Shown: positions 9,081 to 18,535, counted from the stretch's first letter. The stretch: 64,000 nucleotides of DNA from Cupriavidus basilensis (GCF_008801925.2 NZ_CP062803.1:1674001-1738000); one strand, 5' to 3'. Notes: a model not told the origin generated them from the letters alone. Translations and numbers: made by a program.

Positions 9081-10271
9081 TCAGCTTAGCGCGGCGACCA
9101 GCTTTTCGGCAAATGCAATCAGGCTGCGGTCGCTGCCGGCCGGGCCCATCAGCGAAATGCCCAGCGGTGCGCCAGCGCGGCTGGCCAGTGGCAGGCTCAG
9201 TTGCGGGAAGCCGGACAGCGGTGCCAGGCACAGCGTTTGTGCTGACAGGTTGCGGTAGGTCTCAAGTTCCTCGCCGGCGGCGTCGGACAGCGGGGCGATG
9301 TCGGGCATGGTCGGCAGGATCAGGATGCCATCGTCGCCAAGCAGCGCCGCCAGATGCGCGGTAAAGGCGCGGCGAATCGCGCTGGAGGCTTCGAGTCGGG
9401 CTTCGGTGACGCCCTTGGAGAATGCAAAGCGCGCGGCCACGTCGGGGCCGAGCTGCAGGCCGTATTGCTCGATCATGGCGCCGTCGGTCTGCCAGGCTTC
9501 CCAGCCCTGCACATAGCGGAAGGCCCACCAGATGTCTTCCAGCGGGCGGTCCGCCACGGTGACGGGCGTGGCCTTGCCGAAGGCGGCCTCGATGCCGCCG
9601 ACCACCGGCAGCAGTGCGTCCAGCGCGGGGGCGGTGGGCATGCGGAACAGGTCTTCGGCCAGCAGCAGGCGCGGGCCGGCGGGCAGGGGCCGGGGGTCGC
9701 TGCCGAGCAGTACGTCGGCCACGCGGGCGAAGGTGCCGACGTCGCGCGCGAAGAAGCCGCAGGTATCAAAGCTGTCGCACAGCGCCAGGGTTTGCGCCAG
9801 CGAGATCCGGCCAAAGGTGGGGCGGATGCCGAACAGCCCGCAGTGGCTGGCCGGCGCGCGCACCGAGCCGCCGGTGTCGGTGCCGAGCGCGAAGTCGCAG
9901 AGCTTGTTGGACACCGCCGAGGCCGAGCCGGACGACGAGCCGCCCGTGATGCGCCCCGGCGCCGCGCCGTTCACCGGGGCGCCATAGTGGGCATTCTTGC
10001 CGTTCATCGAGAACGCCAGCTCATCCGTATGGGTCTTGCCGACGAAGGCCGCGCCGGCATCCAGCAGCCGCTGCACGGTGGGCGCGGTGGTGGTCTTGAT
10101 GCCTGACATGGCCAGCACATGGGGATTACCGCCGCCGGTTGGGTAGCCGGCTACGTCGAACAGGTCCTTGGCGGCGAAGGTCAGGCCGGCGAGGGGGCCG
10201 CTGGCCGCATTGGCGACGGGTGCGTCAGGGTAGGGGAGGAAGGCGTGGGAGGGATGGCTGGCCAGGGTCAT
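9081..10271 (-). CDS. Amidase-signature family hydrolase
   Basis: The 396-residue amidase has the Ser-cisSer-Lys triad: Lys in GLTFAAKDLFDVAGYPTG near residue 34, the Gly/Ser loop GGSSSGSASAVS near residue 125, and the nucleophile region GTDTGGSVRAPA. Such enzymes hydrolyse carboxamides to the acid and ammonia and can act on aryl, alkyl or peptide amides. It lies between a DUF3830 gene and the ABC transporter genes, all leftward. The 104-bp gap to the ATP-binding gene could hold a weak terminator or promoter, but none stands out. It likely acts in the cytoplasm on an imported amide. It is somewhat short for the family (typically 430-480). Confidence 0.85.
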   Translation of the reverse strand: MTLASHPSHAFLPYPDAPVANAASGPLAGLTFAAKDLFDVAGYPTGGGNPHVLAMSGIKTTTAPTVQRLLDAGAAFVGKTHTDELAFSMNGKNAHYGAPVNGAAPGRITGGSSSGSASAVSNKLCDFALGTDTGGSVRAPASHCGLFGIRPTFGRISLAQTLALCDSFDTCGFFARDVGTFARVADVLLGSDPRPLPAGPRLLLAEDLFRMPTAPALDALLPVVGGIEAAFGKATPVTVADRPLEDIWWAFRYVQGWEAWQTDGAMIEQYGLQLGPDVAARFAFSKGVTEARLEASSAIRRAFTAHLAALLGDDGILILPTMPDIAPLSDAAGEELETYRNLSAQTLCLAPLSGFPQLSLPLASRAGAPLGISLMGPAGSDRSLIAFAEKLVAALS

Positions 10272-10375
10272 GGATGCGGGTAGCGGTGAAAGTGAAGGCT
10301 AGGGTAGCAATCAGTAAAGGCGATATTGGCACAGATAGCACGGCATGCCGTGCTATCACGAACGATTGACGGAGC

Positions 10376-11440
10376 CTACGCCAGGGCCTCGGCACGGGCG
10401 ACAGGCTCACTGGCCAGCACGCAGCTCACGCTATGCCCATCACCCAGCGCGGTAGCCGGCGGCACCGCCTCCAGGCATTGCGCGCGCGCGTGCGGGCAGC
10501 GCGGGGCAAAGCTGCAGCCCGGCGGCAGGGCCGACAGATCGGGTGGCGAGCCGGCGATGGTCTGCAGCCGCTGGCCGCGGTCCATGCCGTGCTGGCGGCT
10601 TTGCAGCAGCGCCTGCGTATAAGGATGGCGCGCGGCGCGCAGGATGGTGCGGATCGGGCCTTCCTCGACGATGCGCCCGCCGTACATCACGGCGACGCGA
10701 TCGGCGATTTCCACGGCCGCGCCGATGTCATGGGTGACGAACACGATCGACAGGCCAAGCTCGCGTTGCAGCTCGCGCAGCAGGATCAGCACCTGGATCT
10801 GCACGGTGGCGTCCAGCGCGGTGGTTGGCTCGTCGGCCAGCAGGACCTTGGGGTTGGCCGACAGCGCCAGTGCGATCATGGCGCGCTGGCGCATGCCGCC
10901 GGACATCTCGTGCGGATAAGCCGCCAGGCGCCGCTCCGGGCTGGGAATGCGCACGGACTCCAGCGCGCGCAGCGCGCGCTGGCGCGCCTCGGCCGCAGAC
11001 ACGCGGGCGTGGGTGCGGATGCATTCGATGATCTGCTGGCCGATCGTATAGACCGGGTCCAGCGCCAGCAACGGTTCCTGGAACACCATCGCCACCTTGC
11101 CGCCGCGCAGGCGGGCGAGGCCACGGCCATCGAGGGCGGTGACGTCGGTGCCATCGATGCGGATCTCGCCTTCCATGCGGGTGCGGCGCGGCGGATGCAG
11201 GCGCATCAGCGCGCGCAGCGTCACGCTCTTGCCGGAGCCAGATTCGCCGATCAGGGCGAGCGTCTCGCCAGGCGCCACCGCAAGCGACACGCCGCTGACG
11301 GCGCGAATGGTCTTGCCGCCGCCGGAGAAGGTCACGCGCAGGTCGCGCACCGACACCATGGGGGCGGCTGCCTGGGGTTCCGAGCTGTGCTTGGGTGCGG
11401 TCATGGGTACGTTCGCGGGTACGGTCACGGGTGCATTCAT
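10376..11440 (-). CDS. Peptide/nickel-type ABC transporter ATP-binding protein (DppD-like)
   Basis: This is the first of two ABC ATPases of a Dpp/Opp-type importer. Visible motifs are Walker A GESGSGKS, Q-loop, signature MSGGMRQR, Walker B LLADEPTTALD, and the C-terminal oligopeptide-binding extension with the Cys cluster CSFAPRCPHARAQC that can hold an iron-sulfur cluster. A start at 11440 (MNAPVTVPANVP) avoids overlap with the upstream ATPase gene (stop at 11451); the frame is open to 11467. It energises uptake with its DppF-like partner at the cytoplasmic face of the permeases. Confidence 0.88.
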   Translation of the reverse strand: MNAPVTVPANVPMTAPKHSSEPQAAAPMVSVRDLRVTFSGGGKTIRAVSGVSLAVAPGETLALIGESGSGKSVTLRALMRLHPPRRTRMEGEIRIDGTDVTALDGRGLARLRGGKVAMVFQEPLLALDPVYTIGQQIIECIRTHARVSAAEARQRALRALESVRIPSPERRLAAYPHEMSGGMRQRAMIALALSANPKVLLADEPTTALDATVQIQVLILLRELQRELGLSIVFVTHDIGAAVEIADRVAVMYGGRIVEEGPIRTILRAARHPYTQALLQSRQHGMDRGQRLQTIAGSPPDLSALPPGCSFAPRCPHARAQCLEAVPPATALGDGHSVSCVLASEPVARAEALA

Positions 11441-11450
11441 GAGTTGGCCC

Positions 11451-12536
11451 TCAAGGTGCTGCAACAAGCGGGCTTGCGGCCGCGGGCATCTGCCGGCTGT
11501 GGCCGCCGTCCGCGTTCGCCATCAGGCAGGCCACCGGATGCCCCGCCAGCGCTTCGGACAACTGCGGCGCACGGCGCGCGCAAACGTCCTCCGCCATGGC
11601 GCAGCGCGGATGGAAGCTGCAGCCGGATGGCGGGTTGATCGGGTTGGGCGGGTCTCCCGCCAGCGGCGCAACCTGGGTGCGGTGATCCGGGTCCATCGCC
11701 GGCATCGAGGCCAGCAGCGCACGCGTGTAGGGGTGCGCGGGGTTGGCGTAGAGCGTTTCGGTGTCGCCCACCTCCACGACCTTGCCCAGGTACATCACCA
11801 TCACGCGGTCGCACAGGTAGCGGATCACGTTCAGGTCGTGGCTGATGAAGACGTAGGTAAGGTCGAACTCGGCCTTGAGGTCGAGCAGCAGGTTCAGCAC
11901 CTGCGCCTCCACCGATTTGTCCAGCGCCGACACCGCTTCATCGAGAATCACCAGGCGCGGGCGCAGCACCAGCGCCCGCGCGATATTCACCCGCTGGCGC
12001 TGCCCGCCGGAGAGCTCGTGCGGATAGCGCCCGGCAAAGCGCATTGGCTCCAGGCCCACGCGATCCAGCAGGGCACGTGCGCGCGCGCTGGCTTCGGCCG
12101 CGTCGATGCCGTGCACGCGCGCGGTAAAGGCGATGGATTCCTCGATGGTCAGGCGCGGATTGAGCGAGGAGTAGCTGTCCTGGAACACCATCTGCACCTG
12201 GCTGCGGTAGCGCTTCATCGGCAACTGGGCCGATCCCACGCCCAGCGCATCGAAAATCAGCTCGCCGCTGTTTTGCTCGATCAACTGCATCAGCAGCCGC
12301 GCGGTGGTGGACTTGCCGCAGCCGGATTCGCCGACCACGCCCAGCGTTTCGCCCTTTCTCACTTCGAAGCTGACGCCGTCGACGGCGCGGACTTCGCCAC
12401 CGCTGCGCCAGGGCAGTTTCGCCTTGAGCGGGAAGTGCTTGATCAGGTCGCGCGCGATCACCAGCGGTTGCGCGGGGCCGCCGACGTCGGTGTTGGCCAA
12501 TGCATCAGGTACCGTGTCTTGCAAGGTTTCCATCAT
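11451..12536 (-). CDS. Peptide-type ABC transporter ATP-binding protein (DppF-like)
   Basis: This is the second ATPase of the importer, with Walker A GESGCGKST, signature LSGGQRQRV, Walker B LVILDEAVSALD, and the C-terminal CSFHPRC cluster. The frame opens at 12575, but that start would run into the permease gene. The tandem ATGs at 12536 and 12533 (MMETLQD) lie just past the permease stop at 12541 and are preferred, giving about 361 residues. Gene order substrate-binding protein, DppB, DppC, DppD/F-type ATPases is that of the Dpp family, but the ATPase order is D-type last. Confidence 0.88.
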   Translation of the reverse strand: MMETLQDTVPDALANTDVGGPAQPLVIARDLIKHFPLKAKLPWRSGGEVRAVDGVSFEVRKGETLGVVGESGCGKSTTARLLMQLIEQNSGELIFDALGVGSAQLPMKRYRSQVQMVFQDSYSSLNPRLTIEESIAFTARVHGIDAAEASARARALLDRVGLEPMRFAGRYPHELSGGQRQRVNIARALVLRPRLVILDEAVSALDKSVEAQVLNLLLDLKAEFDLTYVFISHDLNVIRYLCDRVMVMYLGKVVEVGDTETLYANPAHPYTRALLASMPAMDPDHRTQVAPLAGDPPNPINPPSGCSFHPRCAMAEDVCARRAPQLSEALAGHPVACLMANADGGHSRQMPAAASPLVAAP

Positions 12537-12540
12537 GGCG

Positions 12541-13428
12541 TCAGTCCTTGATTTCCATCGCCGAGCGAATGCCATCGGCGAGCAGGTTGAAGGAGATCGA
12601 GGTCAGGAAGATCATGGCGCCGGGCAGGGCGGCAACCAGCGGCTGCGTATAGATCGCCGTGCGCAGCGTGTTGAGCATCAGGCCCCATTCCGGCTCGGGC
12701 GGCTTGACGCCGAGGCCGAGGAACGACAGGCCGGAGGCCAGGATCATCGACACCGAGATCAGGCTGGTGGCGTAGACAAAGATCGGCCCCAGCACATTGT
12801 TGAGCACGTGGGCGCGCACGATGGTGAGCGATGACGCACCCGAGGCGCGCGCCGCATCGACGAACTCGCGGTTGCGCACCTGCGTGGTCACGCTCTCCGC
12901 CACGCGCACGATCTGCGGCACGAACACGATGGTGAGCGACAGCAGCGCATTGCCCACGCCCGCGCCCAGCGTGCCCGACAGCGCGATGGCCAGCAGCACC
13001 GAGGGGAAGGCGTACAGGATGTCAACCAGCCGCATGATCACGGTATTGGTCCAGCCGCCGGCATAGCCCGCGACGATGCCCAGCGCGCTGCCGATCACAA
13101 AGGCGATCAGCACCGGCGTGATGCCCATGAACAGCGACAGCCGCGCGCCCAGCATCAGGCGCGACAGCAGGTCGCGCCCCAGCTCGTCGGTGCCAAGCAG
13201 GTAGTGCTCCGTGCCGATCGGCTTGAGGCGTTTCATGATCGAGGCCGCATACGGATCGGCCGGCATCAGCACGGGCGCGAAGATCGCCATCAGCACCAGC
13301 GCCAGCAGGATCAGCGCGGCCAGCATGGCCAGCTTGTTGCGCAGCAGGCGTTTGCCCACCGTGGCCCAGTAGCCGGGCGAGCGCTGCACGACGGGCACAA
13401 GGGCGGGCTTTTTCAGAGTCATTTCCAT
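12541..13428 (-). CDS. ABC transporter permease (DppC-like)
   Basis: The 295-residue inner-membrane protein has an N-terminal segment with TM1 (LAMLAALILLALVLMAIFAPVL), then a periplasmic loop and five more helices. The EAA-type coupling loop is near DAARASGASSLTIVRAHVLN, which contacts the ATPases. The LLGTDELGRDLLSRLMLGAR motif is diagnostic of DppC/OppC permeases. It pairs with the upstream DppB-like permease to form the channel. It lies 4 bp from the DppF-like start, showing tight operon coupling. Confidence 0.88.
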   Translation of the reverse strand: MEMTLKKPALVPVVQRSPGYWATVGKRLLRNKLAMLAALILLALVLMAIFAPVLMPADPYAASIMKRLKPIGTEHYLLGTDELGRDLLSRLMLGARLSLFMGITPVLIAFVIGSALGIVAGYAGGWTNTVIMRLVDILYAFPSVLLAIALSGTLGAGVGNALLSLTIVFVPQIVRVAESVTTQVRNREFVDAARASGASSLTIVRAHVLNNVLGPIFVYATSLISVSMILASGLSFLGLGVKPPEPEWGLMLNTLRTAIYTQPLVAALPGAMIFLTSISFNLLADGIRSAMEIKD

Positions 13429-13455
13429 GGGGGCTCCCGGGTTTCCTTGATGGCG

Positions 13456-14406
13456 TCAGTTGCGCTGGATGCGCGGGTCGAACAAGGTCTGCAGCGCATC
13501 GACCAGCAGGTTCAGCAATACGAAGAACACGGCAAGCACAAGGATGGTCCCCTGCAGCAGCGGAAAGTCGCGCTGGAAGATCGCCGAGTTGAGCAGGAAA
13601 CCCGTGCCGGGCCAGGAGAACACCGTCTCGATCAGGATCGAGCCGCCCAGCAGGTAGCCGAGCTGCAGGCCCATCACCGACAGCGCGGTGGGCGCCACGT
13701 TCTTCAGCACATGGCGGAACACCGCCAGCTCCGACAGGCCGCGTGCCTTGAGGCCGACGATGAATTCGTTCGCGAGGATCTCGGCCACGAGCGCGCGGAT
13801 GGTGCGTGCCACGATGCCCATCGGGATCACCGACATCGTCACCGCCGGCAGCACCATGTACTGGATATGCTCCCAGTCCCATGTCCAGTCGCCGGAGCCA
13901 CCGGGGCCGGCGCCGGTGGCGGGCAGCCAGCCGAGGAACACGGAGAACACGATCACCAGCACCATGCCCAGCCAGTAGTGCGGCATGCTCACGCCGAAGA
14001 CCGACAGGAAGGAGGCCGTGCGGTCCGCCGCGGAATCGCGGAAGTAACCCGCCACGAAGCCGAACAGGCAGCCGAAGGTAAAGCCGATCAGCGTGGCCAC
14101 CGCGGCCAGCCGGACCGAGTTGATCACCGCCGTCATCACCTCGCTCATCACCGGGCGGTTGGTGGCGATGGAGGTGCCCAGGTCGCCGTGCAGCGCGCGG
14201 GTGAGCCAGTGCAGGAATTGTTCGATAAAGGGCTTATCGAAGCCGTAGAGCGCGGTGAGCTGGCGGCGAAGGTCCTCGGAGGCGTCGGGCGGCAGTACCG
14301 ACACCAGCGGGTCGCCCGGCGCGATATGGACCAGCGAGAAGCAGAGCAGGGCGACCCCGAGCAGGATGGGGATCGCGTAGACGATGCGGCGGAGCAGGTA
14401 GAGCAT
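13456..14406 (-). CDS. ABC transporter permease (DppB-like)
   Basis: The 316-residue permease begins MLYLLRRIVYAIPILLGVALLCFSLVHIAPGDPL, the standard DppB/OppB opening: a first helix followed by a periplasmic loop. It continues with five further helices and the coupling loop IRALVAEILANEFIVGLKARGLSE. It has an unusually Gly/Trp-rich periplasmic insert (TGAGPGGSGDWTWDWEHIQY) after TM4, as seen in some peptide permeases. It lies between the substrate-binding protein gene (147-bp gap) and DppC (27-bp gap). Confidence 0.88.
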   Translation of the reverse strand: MLYLLRRIVYAIPILLGVALLCFSLVHIAPGDPLVSVLPPDASEDLRRQLTALYGFDKPFIEQFLHWLTRALHGDLGTSIATNRPVMSEVMTAVINSVRLAAVATLIGFTFGCLFGFVAGYFRDSAADRTASFLSVFGVSMPHYWLGMVLVIVFSVFLGWLPATGAGPGGSGDWTWDWEHIQYMVLPAVTMSVIPMGIVARTIRALVAEILANEFIVGLKARGLSELAVFRHVLKNVAPTALSVMGLQLGYLLGGSILIETVFSWPGTGFLLNSAIFQRDFPLLQGTILVLAVFFVLLNLLVDALQTLFDPRIQRN

Positions 14407-14553
14407 GTTCGTAGCCGGGAAGGAAGGCGAGCGTTGCCTGCCGTGGTTTCTCGGGGGAGCCCGGCCGATGCATGCCGGCCTGGCATCTTCTGGATTGCGC
14501 TGCGCGTGGCCGGCCCGGGACCGGCCACGCGCGCTGGCCGCTTAGTGCACGGC

Positions 14554-16242
14554 TCAGTCCATCGACATGGTGGCGATGTCGATAAACCAGCTCTGCGGCT
14601 GCACCACACCCTTGACCTTCCTGGAGATCGCGCGCGGGCCTACGTCATGCGCGATCAGCACGAAAGGCGCTTCTTCCACGATGCGGGCATGCAGCTTGGC
14701 CAGCGCCGTGTCGCGCGCCTTCTCGTCGAACGACGTGCGCGCCGTTTCGATCAGCTTGTCGAACTCCGCGTTGCCGAAGTAGCCCCAGTTGTTCGAGACC
14801 GGCGGCTGCGTCTTGGTGCTGACAAAACGGACCATGGCGAAGAACGGGTCCATCGCCGCAAAGCTCACGTTGATGGCGTTGGCGCCATGCGCGCTCGGGT
14901 CCTTGGCGCCGATGCGCCAGTTGGTAAACAGCGTGTTCCACTCGACCACGTCGAAGTCGACGTCGATGAAGCACGCCTTCAGGTTCTGCTGCACATACTC
15001 GTTCATCGGCAGCGGCTGCATCTGGCCGGAGCCCGAGGCGGAGACCTGCACCTTCACCTTCATCGGCTTGGCGGCCGAGTAGCCGGCTTCCTGCATCAGC
15101 TTGCGCGCGGCGTTGGCGTCGTACTTGATATCGAACGTGGGGTTGCCCCACCACGGGTTGCCCTTTTCGACGATGCCCTTGGATTCGGCCATGTAGCCGC
15201 CCAGCAAGGTCTTCAGGCCCTCGCGGTTCACGCACAGGTTGGCCGCCTGGCGCACGCGCTTGTCGAGCCAGGGAGACCCGGGCGCGAACGACAGCTGCCA
15301 CGGCCACATATGCGGCTGGGCATTGGCGTAGACCTCAAAGCCGCGGCTCTTGATCTGCGCCACGGCATCCGGTGCCGGTGCCTCGATCCAGTCGACCTGG
15401 CCCGACAGCAGCGCGGCGGTGCGGGCATTGGCCTCCGGCATCGGCTGCATCACCACCTTGTCGATCTTGGGCACGCGCTTGGCGTCCCAGTACTGCGCGT
15501 TCTTCACCATCTCCAGGCGCTCGCGCGGCACGAAGCGGCTCATCTTGAAGGGACCGGTGCCGGAAGCATCGGCGGCAAAGGCCACCCAGGCTTGCTTGGA
15601 GCGCTCGGCCGGATCGGTCACCGAGGCCGGCACGGCGGCCAGCTTCTTGTCCCACTGCGTGGGCGAAGCCATGAACAGGTTGCTCAGGTTGTAGGGCAGG
15701 AAGGAGTCTGGCTCCGACGTGACCAGCTCCACCGTGAGGTCGTCGATCTTCTTGGCCGAGCGCAGTGTCGGCATGCGCGAGGCGGTCACGCCAACCTGGC
15801 TGGGATCGAACTGCCTGGCGGTCTTGTCGAGCACCTTGCCCACGTTCCACACCACGGCGTCGGCGTTGAACGGCGAGCCGTCGTGGAATTTCACGCCGGG
15901 GCGCAGCTTGAAGATCCACCTGGTCTTGTCCTTGGCATCGACCTTCCACTCCGTGGCCAGGTCGGCAATCAGCAGGCTGGGGCCGTTGGCCTTGGACAGG
16001 TCCCACTGGGTCAGCCCGTCATACATCGGGATACCGGTGAAGCGGTTGCCTTCGAAACCCTGGTCGGGCTGGCCCAGCGTGCGCGGGATGTCGGCGGCGG
16101 TCATGCCGATGCGCAGTACCTTCTCGGCCATCGCGGTGCCCGGCAAGGCGAGGATCGAGACGGCTGTGATCGCGGCAGCGGCGGCGATGGACTTCAGGCC
16201 GGGTTTCACGCTTCTTACGGAGTCGGAAGAGAAAACGGTCAC
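14554..16242 (-). CDS. Periplasmic substrate-binding protein of the peptide-type ABC transporter (SBP family 5)
   Basis: This family 5 extracellular solute-binding protein binds peptides, nickel or other amides and delivers them to the DppBC-like permeases. The open frame reaches 16404, but that N-terminus is low-complexity. A GTG at 16242 preceded by AGGAGC is the likely start and places a Sec signal (KSIAAAAAITAVSILALPGTAMA) correctly near residues 14-40, giving about 562 residues, the usual mature length. The family signature region is ...NADAVVWNVGKVLDKT... . It is the promoter-proximal gene of the leftward transporter operon, divergent from an M20 amidohydrolase. Confidence 0.88.
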   Translation of the reverse strand: MTVFSSDSVRSVKPGLKSIAAAAAITAVSILALPGTAMAEKVLRIGMTAADIPRTLGQPDQGFEGNRFTGIPMYDGLTQWDLSKANGPSLLIADLATEWKVDAKDKTRWIFKLRPGVKFHDGSPFNADAVVWNVGKVLDKTARQFDPSQVGVTASRMPTLRSAKKIDDLTVELVTSEPDSFLPYNLSNLFMASPTQWDKKLAAVPASVTDPAERSKQAWVAFAADASGTGPFKMSRFVPRERLEMVKNAQYWDAKRVPKIDKVVMQPMPEANARTAALLSGQVDWIEAPAPDAVAQIKSRGFEVYANAQPHMWPWQLSFAPGSPWLDKRVRQAANLCVNREGLKTLLGGYMAESKGIVEKGNPWWGNPTFDIKYDANAARKLMQEAGYSAAKPMKVKVQVSASGSGQMQPLPMNEYVQQNLKACFIDVDFDVVEWNTLFTNWRIGAKDPSAHGANAINVSFAAMDPFFAMVRFVSTKTQPPVSNNWGYFGNAEFDKLIETARTSFDEKARDTALAKLHARIVEEAPFVLIAHDVGPRAISRKVKGVVQPQSWFIDIATMSMD

Positions 16243-16298
16243 GGGCAAAGCTCCTGGGTGGGGGGAAGGGGAGACGGAACCAGTTAAGCAAGTCATAT

Positions 16299-16340
16299 GC
16301 CAGTGCCTATGCCTGAGCCTGTACCCGAGCCTGTGCCCCA
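16299..16340. repeat. Imperfect hexamer repeat, about seven units (GCCTGW-like)
   Basis: Successive units GCCAGT, GCCTAT, GCCTGA, GCCTGT, ACCCGA, GCCTGT, GCCCCA lie in the divergent promoter region between the substrate-binding-protein gene and the M20 amidohydrolase gene. Confidence 0.6.
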
Positions 16341-16421
16341 GCTTTGTTCCGCTGGCGTTCCTGCCATGGCCTGTTTTTTGCTGACTTCCCCGTCTGACTC
16401 CCAACCAACCGGCTTCCCGAC

Positions 16422-17669
16422 ATGGATCAGCAACACCTTCCCCGCATCAACGCAGCACGCCTGTGGCAATCGCTGATGGACCTCGCGCAGATCGGCGCCA
16501 CGCCCAAGGGTGGCGTGTGCCGCATCGCGCTGACCGAGCTGGACCGCCAGGGCCGCGACCTGGTGGTCGGCTGGTGCCGCGCGGCCGGGCTCGATGTGCG
16601 CACCGACGAGGTAGGCAACGTGTTCGCGCGCCGTGCCGGCAGCGATCCCCATGCGGCTGCGGTGGCCACCGGCAGCCACATCGACACCCAGCCCTCGGGC
16701 GGCAAGTTCGACGGCAATTTCGGCGTGCTGGCTGGCCTGGAGGTGATGCGCACGCTCAACGACCTGGGCATCGTCACCCGCGCGCCGCTGGAGCTGGCGT
16801 TCTGGACCAACGAGGAGGGCACCCGCTTTACGCCGGTGATGATGGGCTCGGGTGCCTTCGCCGGTGTGTTCGAGGCGGAGTTTATCCGCGCCCAGCGCGA
16901 CCTTGACGGCATCAGCGTGGGCGAGGCGCTGGAGCAGATCGGCTATCGCGGCGCGCAGCCCGTGGGCGAAGTGCCGGGCGGCATGTTCGCGGCCTATTTC
17001 GAGGCGCATATCGAGCAGGGGCCGGTGCTGGAAGCCGCCGGGCTGCCGATCGGCGTGGTCTCGGGCGCGCTCGGCCAGCAATGGTACGACGTGACCGTGA
17101 CCGGCATGGACGCCCACGCCGGCCCCACGCCGCTGACGCTGCGCCACGACGCCATGCTGGCGGCCGCCCGCATGATCGATGAAGTCAATCGCATCGCCGT
17201 GGATGAGGCCCCGCACGGGCGCGGCACGGTAGGCTACGTGCAGGTCACGCCCAACTCACGCAACGTGATTCCGGGCCGTGTGGACTTTTCCGTGGACCTG
17301 CGCAATCTCTCGCAGGCAGGGCTGGACCGCATGGACGCCGCCATGCGCGCCTCGTTCGCGCAGATTGCGCAACGTGGCGCGGTGGAAGTGTCGATCAGCC
17401 AGGTGGTGAAGTTCGAGCCCTGCGTGTTCGCGCCGGCATGCGTGGACAGCGTGCGCCGCGCCGCGGCCGCGCTGGGGCTGCCGCACATGGACGTGGTCAG
17501 CGGCGCCGGGCACGACGCCGTGTACGTGGCGCAGCGCGCGCCCACCGGCATGATCTTCGTGCCGTGCAAGGACGGCATCAGCCACAACGAGCTGGAAGAC
17601 GCGCTGCCCGAACATATCGAGGCCGGCGCCAATGTGCTGCTGCAAGCGATGCTGGAGCACGCGCGCTAA
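16422..17669 (+). CDS. M20-type Zn-dependent amidohydrolase (N-carbamoyl-L-amino-acid hydrolase / ureidoacid hydrolase family)
   Basis: The 415-residue paralogue of the enzyme at 1560-2834 has metal and substrate motifs TGSHIDTQPSGGKFDGNFG, NEEGTRF, HIEQGPVLE, MDAHAGPTPLTLRHDAM and a C-terminal SGAGHDAVYVAQ...GISHNELE. The di-metal catalytic domain is interrupted by the dimerisation/lid domain, as usual. It is divergent from the transporter operon with a 179-bp shared promoter region, and convergent with the IclR-type regulator gene. It probably hydrolyses an N-carbamoyl or ureido intermediate of the compound imported by the neighbouring transporters. Confidence 0.85.
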   Translation: MDQQHLPRINAARLWQSLMDLAQIGATPKGGVCRIALTELDRQGRDLVVGWCRAAGLDVRTDEVGNVFARRAGSDPHAAAVATGSHIDTQPSGGKFDGNFGVLAGLEVMRTLNDLGIVTRAPLELAFWTNEEGTRFTPVMMGSGAFAGVFEAEFIRAQRDLDGISVGEALEQIGYRGAQPVGEVPGGMFAAYFEAHIEQGPVLEAAGLPIGVVSGALGQQWYDVTVTGMDAHAGPTPLTLRHDAMLAAARMIDEVNRIAVDEAPHGRGTVGYVQVTPNSRNVIPGRVDFSVDLRNLSQAGLDRMDAAMRASFAQIAQRGAVEVSISQVVKFEPCVFAPACVDSVRRAAAALGLPHMDVVSGAGHDAVYVAQRAPTGMIFVPCKDGISHNELEDALPEHIEAGANVLLQAMLEHAR

Positions 17670-17683
17670 GGCGAATTAACTTC

Positions 17684-18535
17684 TCAGTGGGCGATCGAGC
17701 GCGAGATCGCCCACGCGCATTCGATCACCATCGGCGCCAGCTTTTTCTGCGCCTCGGCCATGCTCCAGCGGCTGGCCGGAGGCGACACATGCACCGCGCC
17801 CACCGCCTGCCCCTGGCTGTTGACGATGGCCGCGCCCACGCCCATATCGCCCAGGAACAACTCCTCGTTGTTGCAGGCGTAGCCCACCTTCCGGCAAGCC
17901 AGCACCGTCTCGAAGATCGTCGCTACATCGGTCAGCGTGGCCGGCGTGCGCGCCACCCGGGCCGAGTCCTCGAGCATGGCCATCACCTGATCGTCGGGCA
18001 ATGTGCTCAGGTACGCGCGGCCGCTGCTGGTGCAGTACATCGGGATGCGCATGCCAACGGGCGTCAGCACCGGGATGTACTTCGACGTCATCAACTGCGC
18101 CACGTAGACCATTTCCAGCCCCACCGGCTCGGTCAGGTTGGCGGTCTCGCCGCTGGCATTGGCGAGCTGCGACAGGTAAGGGCTGGCGACCTGGATCAGC
18201 GCGTCGGCGGACAGGTAGTTGTAGCCGATCTCCATCACCTTGGGCGTCAGCCGGAAGCGCCGCGTCTGCGGGTGCTTGGCCATATAGCCCAGCGTTTCCA
18301 GCGTATGCACGGTGCGTTGCGCGGAGCTTTTGGTCATGCCGGTCAGCCCCGCCAGTTCGGCCAGCGTGAGGGTGCGATGGACTGCGCTGAAAGCCCGCAG
18401 CACTTCCAGCCCTTTCTCCAGCGACTGATTGAAAAGCGGGTCAGGGCGAGCGGATTTTTCGTCGCTTTCCGTGTCGCTATCCGTGCCGCTGACCGGCGCT
18501 TCGCCGCCGTTTTCGTGTTGGTCCTGCCGGTTCAT
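17684..18535 (-). CDS. IclR-family transcriptional regulator
   Basis: The regulator has an N-terminal winged HTH (LAELAGLTGMTKSSAQRTVH) and a C-terminal effector domain of the IclR type. The frame runs up to 18619, but MNRQDQHENGG at 18535 is the better start: it removes an odd upstream peptide and leaves about 283 residues. Upstream lie two palindromes (18608-18622 and 18629-18645) that are good candidates for its own operator. Its position inside the amide-catabolism region suggests it controls the neighbouring transporter and hydrolase genes in response to a pathway intermediate. Confidence 0.85.
   Translation of the reverse strand: MNRQDQHENGGEAPVSGTDSDTESDEKSARPDPLFNQSLEKGLEVLRAFSAVHRTLTLAELAGLTGMTKSSAQRTVHTLETLGYMAKHPQTRRFRLTPKVMEIGYNYLSADALIQVASPYLSQLANASGETANLTEPVGLEMVYVAQLMTSKYIPVLTPVGMRIPMYCTSSGRAYLSTLPDDQVMAMLEDSARVARTPATLTDVATIFETVLACRKVGYACNNEELFLGDMGVGAAIVNSQGQAVGAVHVSPPASRWSMAEAQKKLAPMVIECAWAISRSIAH

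Noticed and set aside
13204..16287. A 1027-codon open frame antisense to the ABC transporter genes
   Set aside because: It is a shadow of high-GC codon bias in real genes on the other strand: composition is His/Arg/Gln-rich and no domain is visible. The same holds for the long antisense frames over lon, clpX, tig, the RND pump and mnmC.
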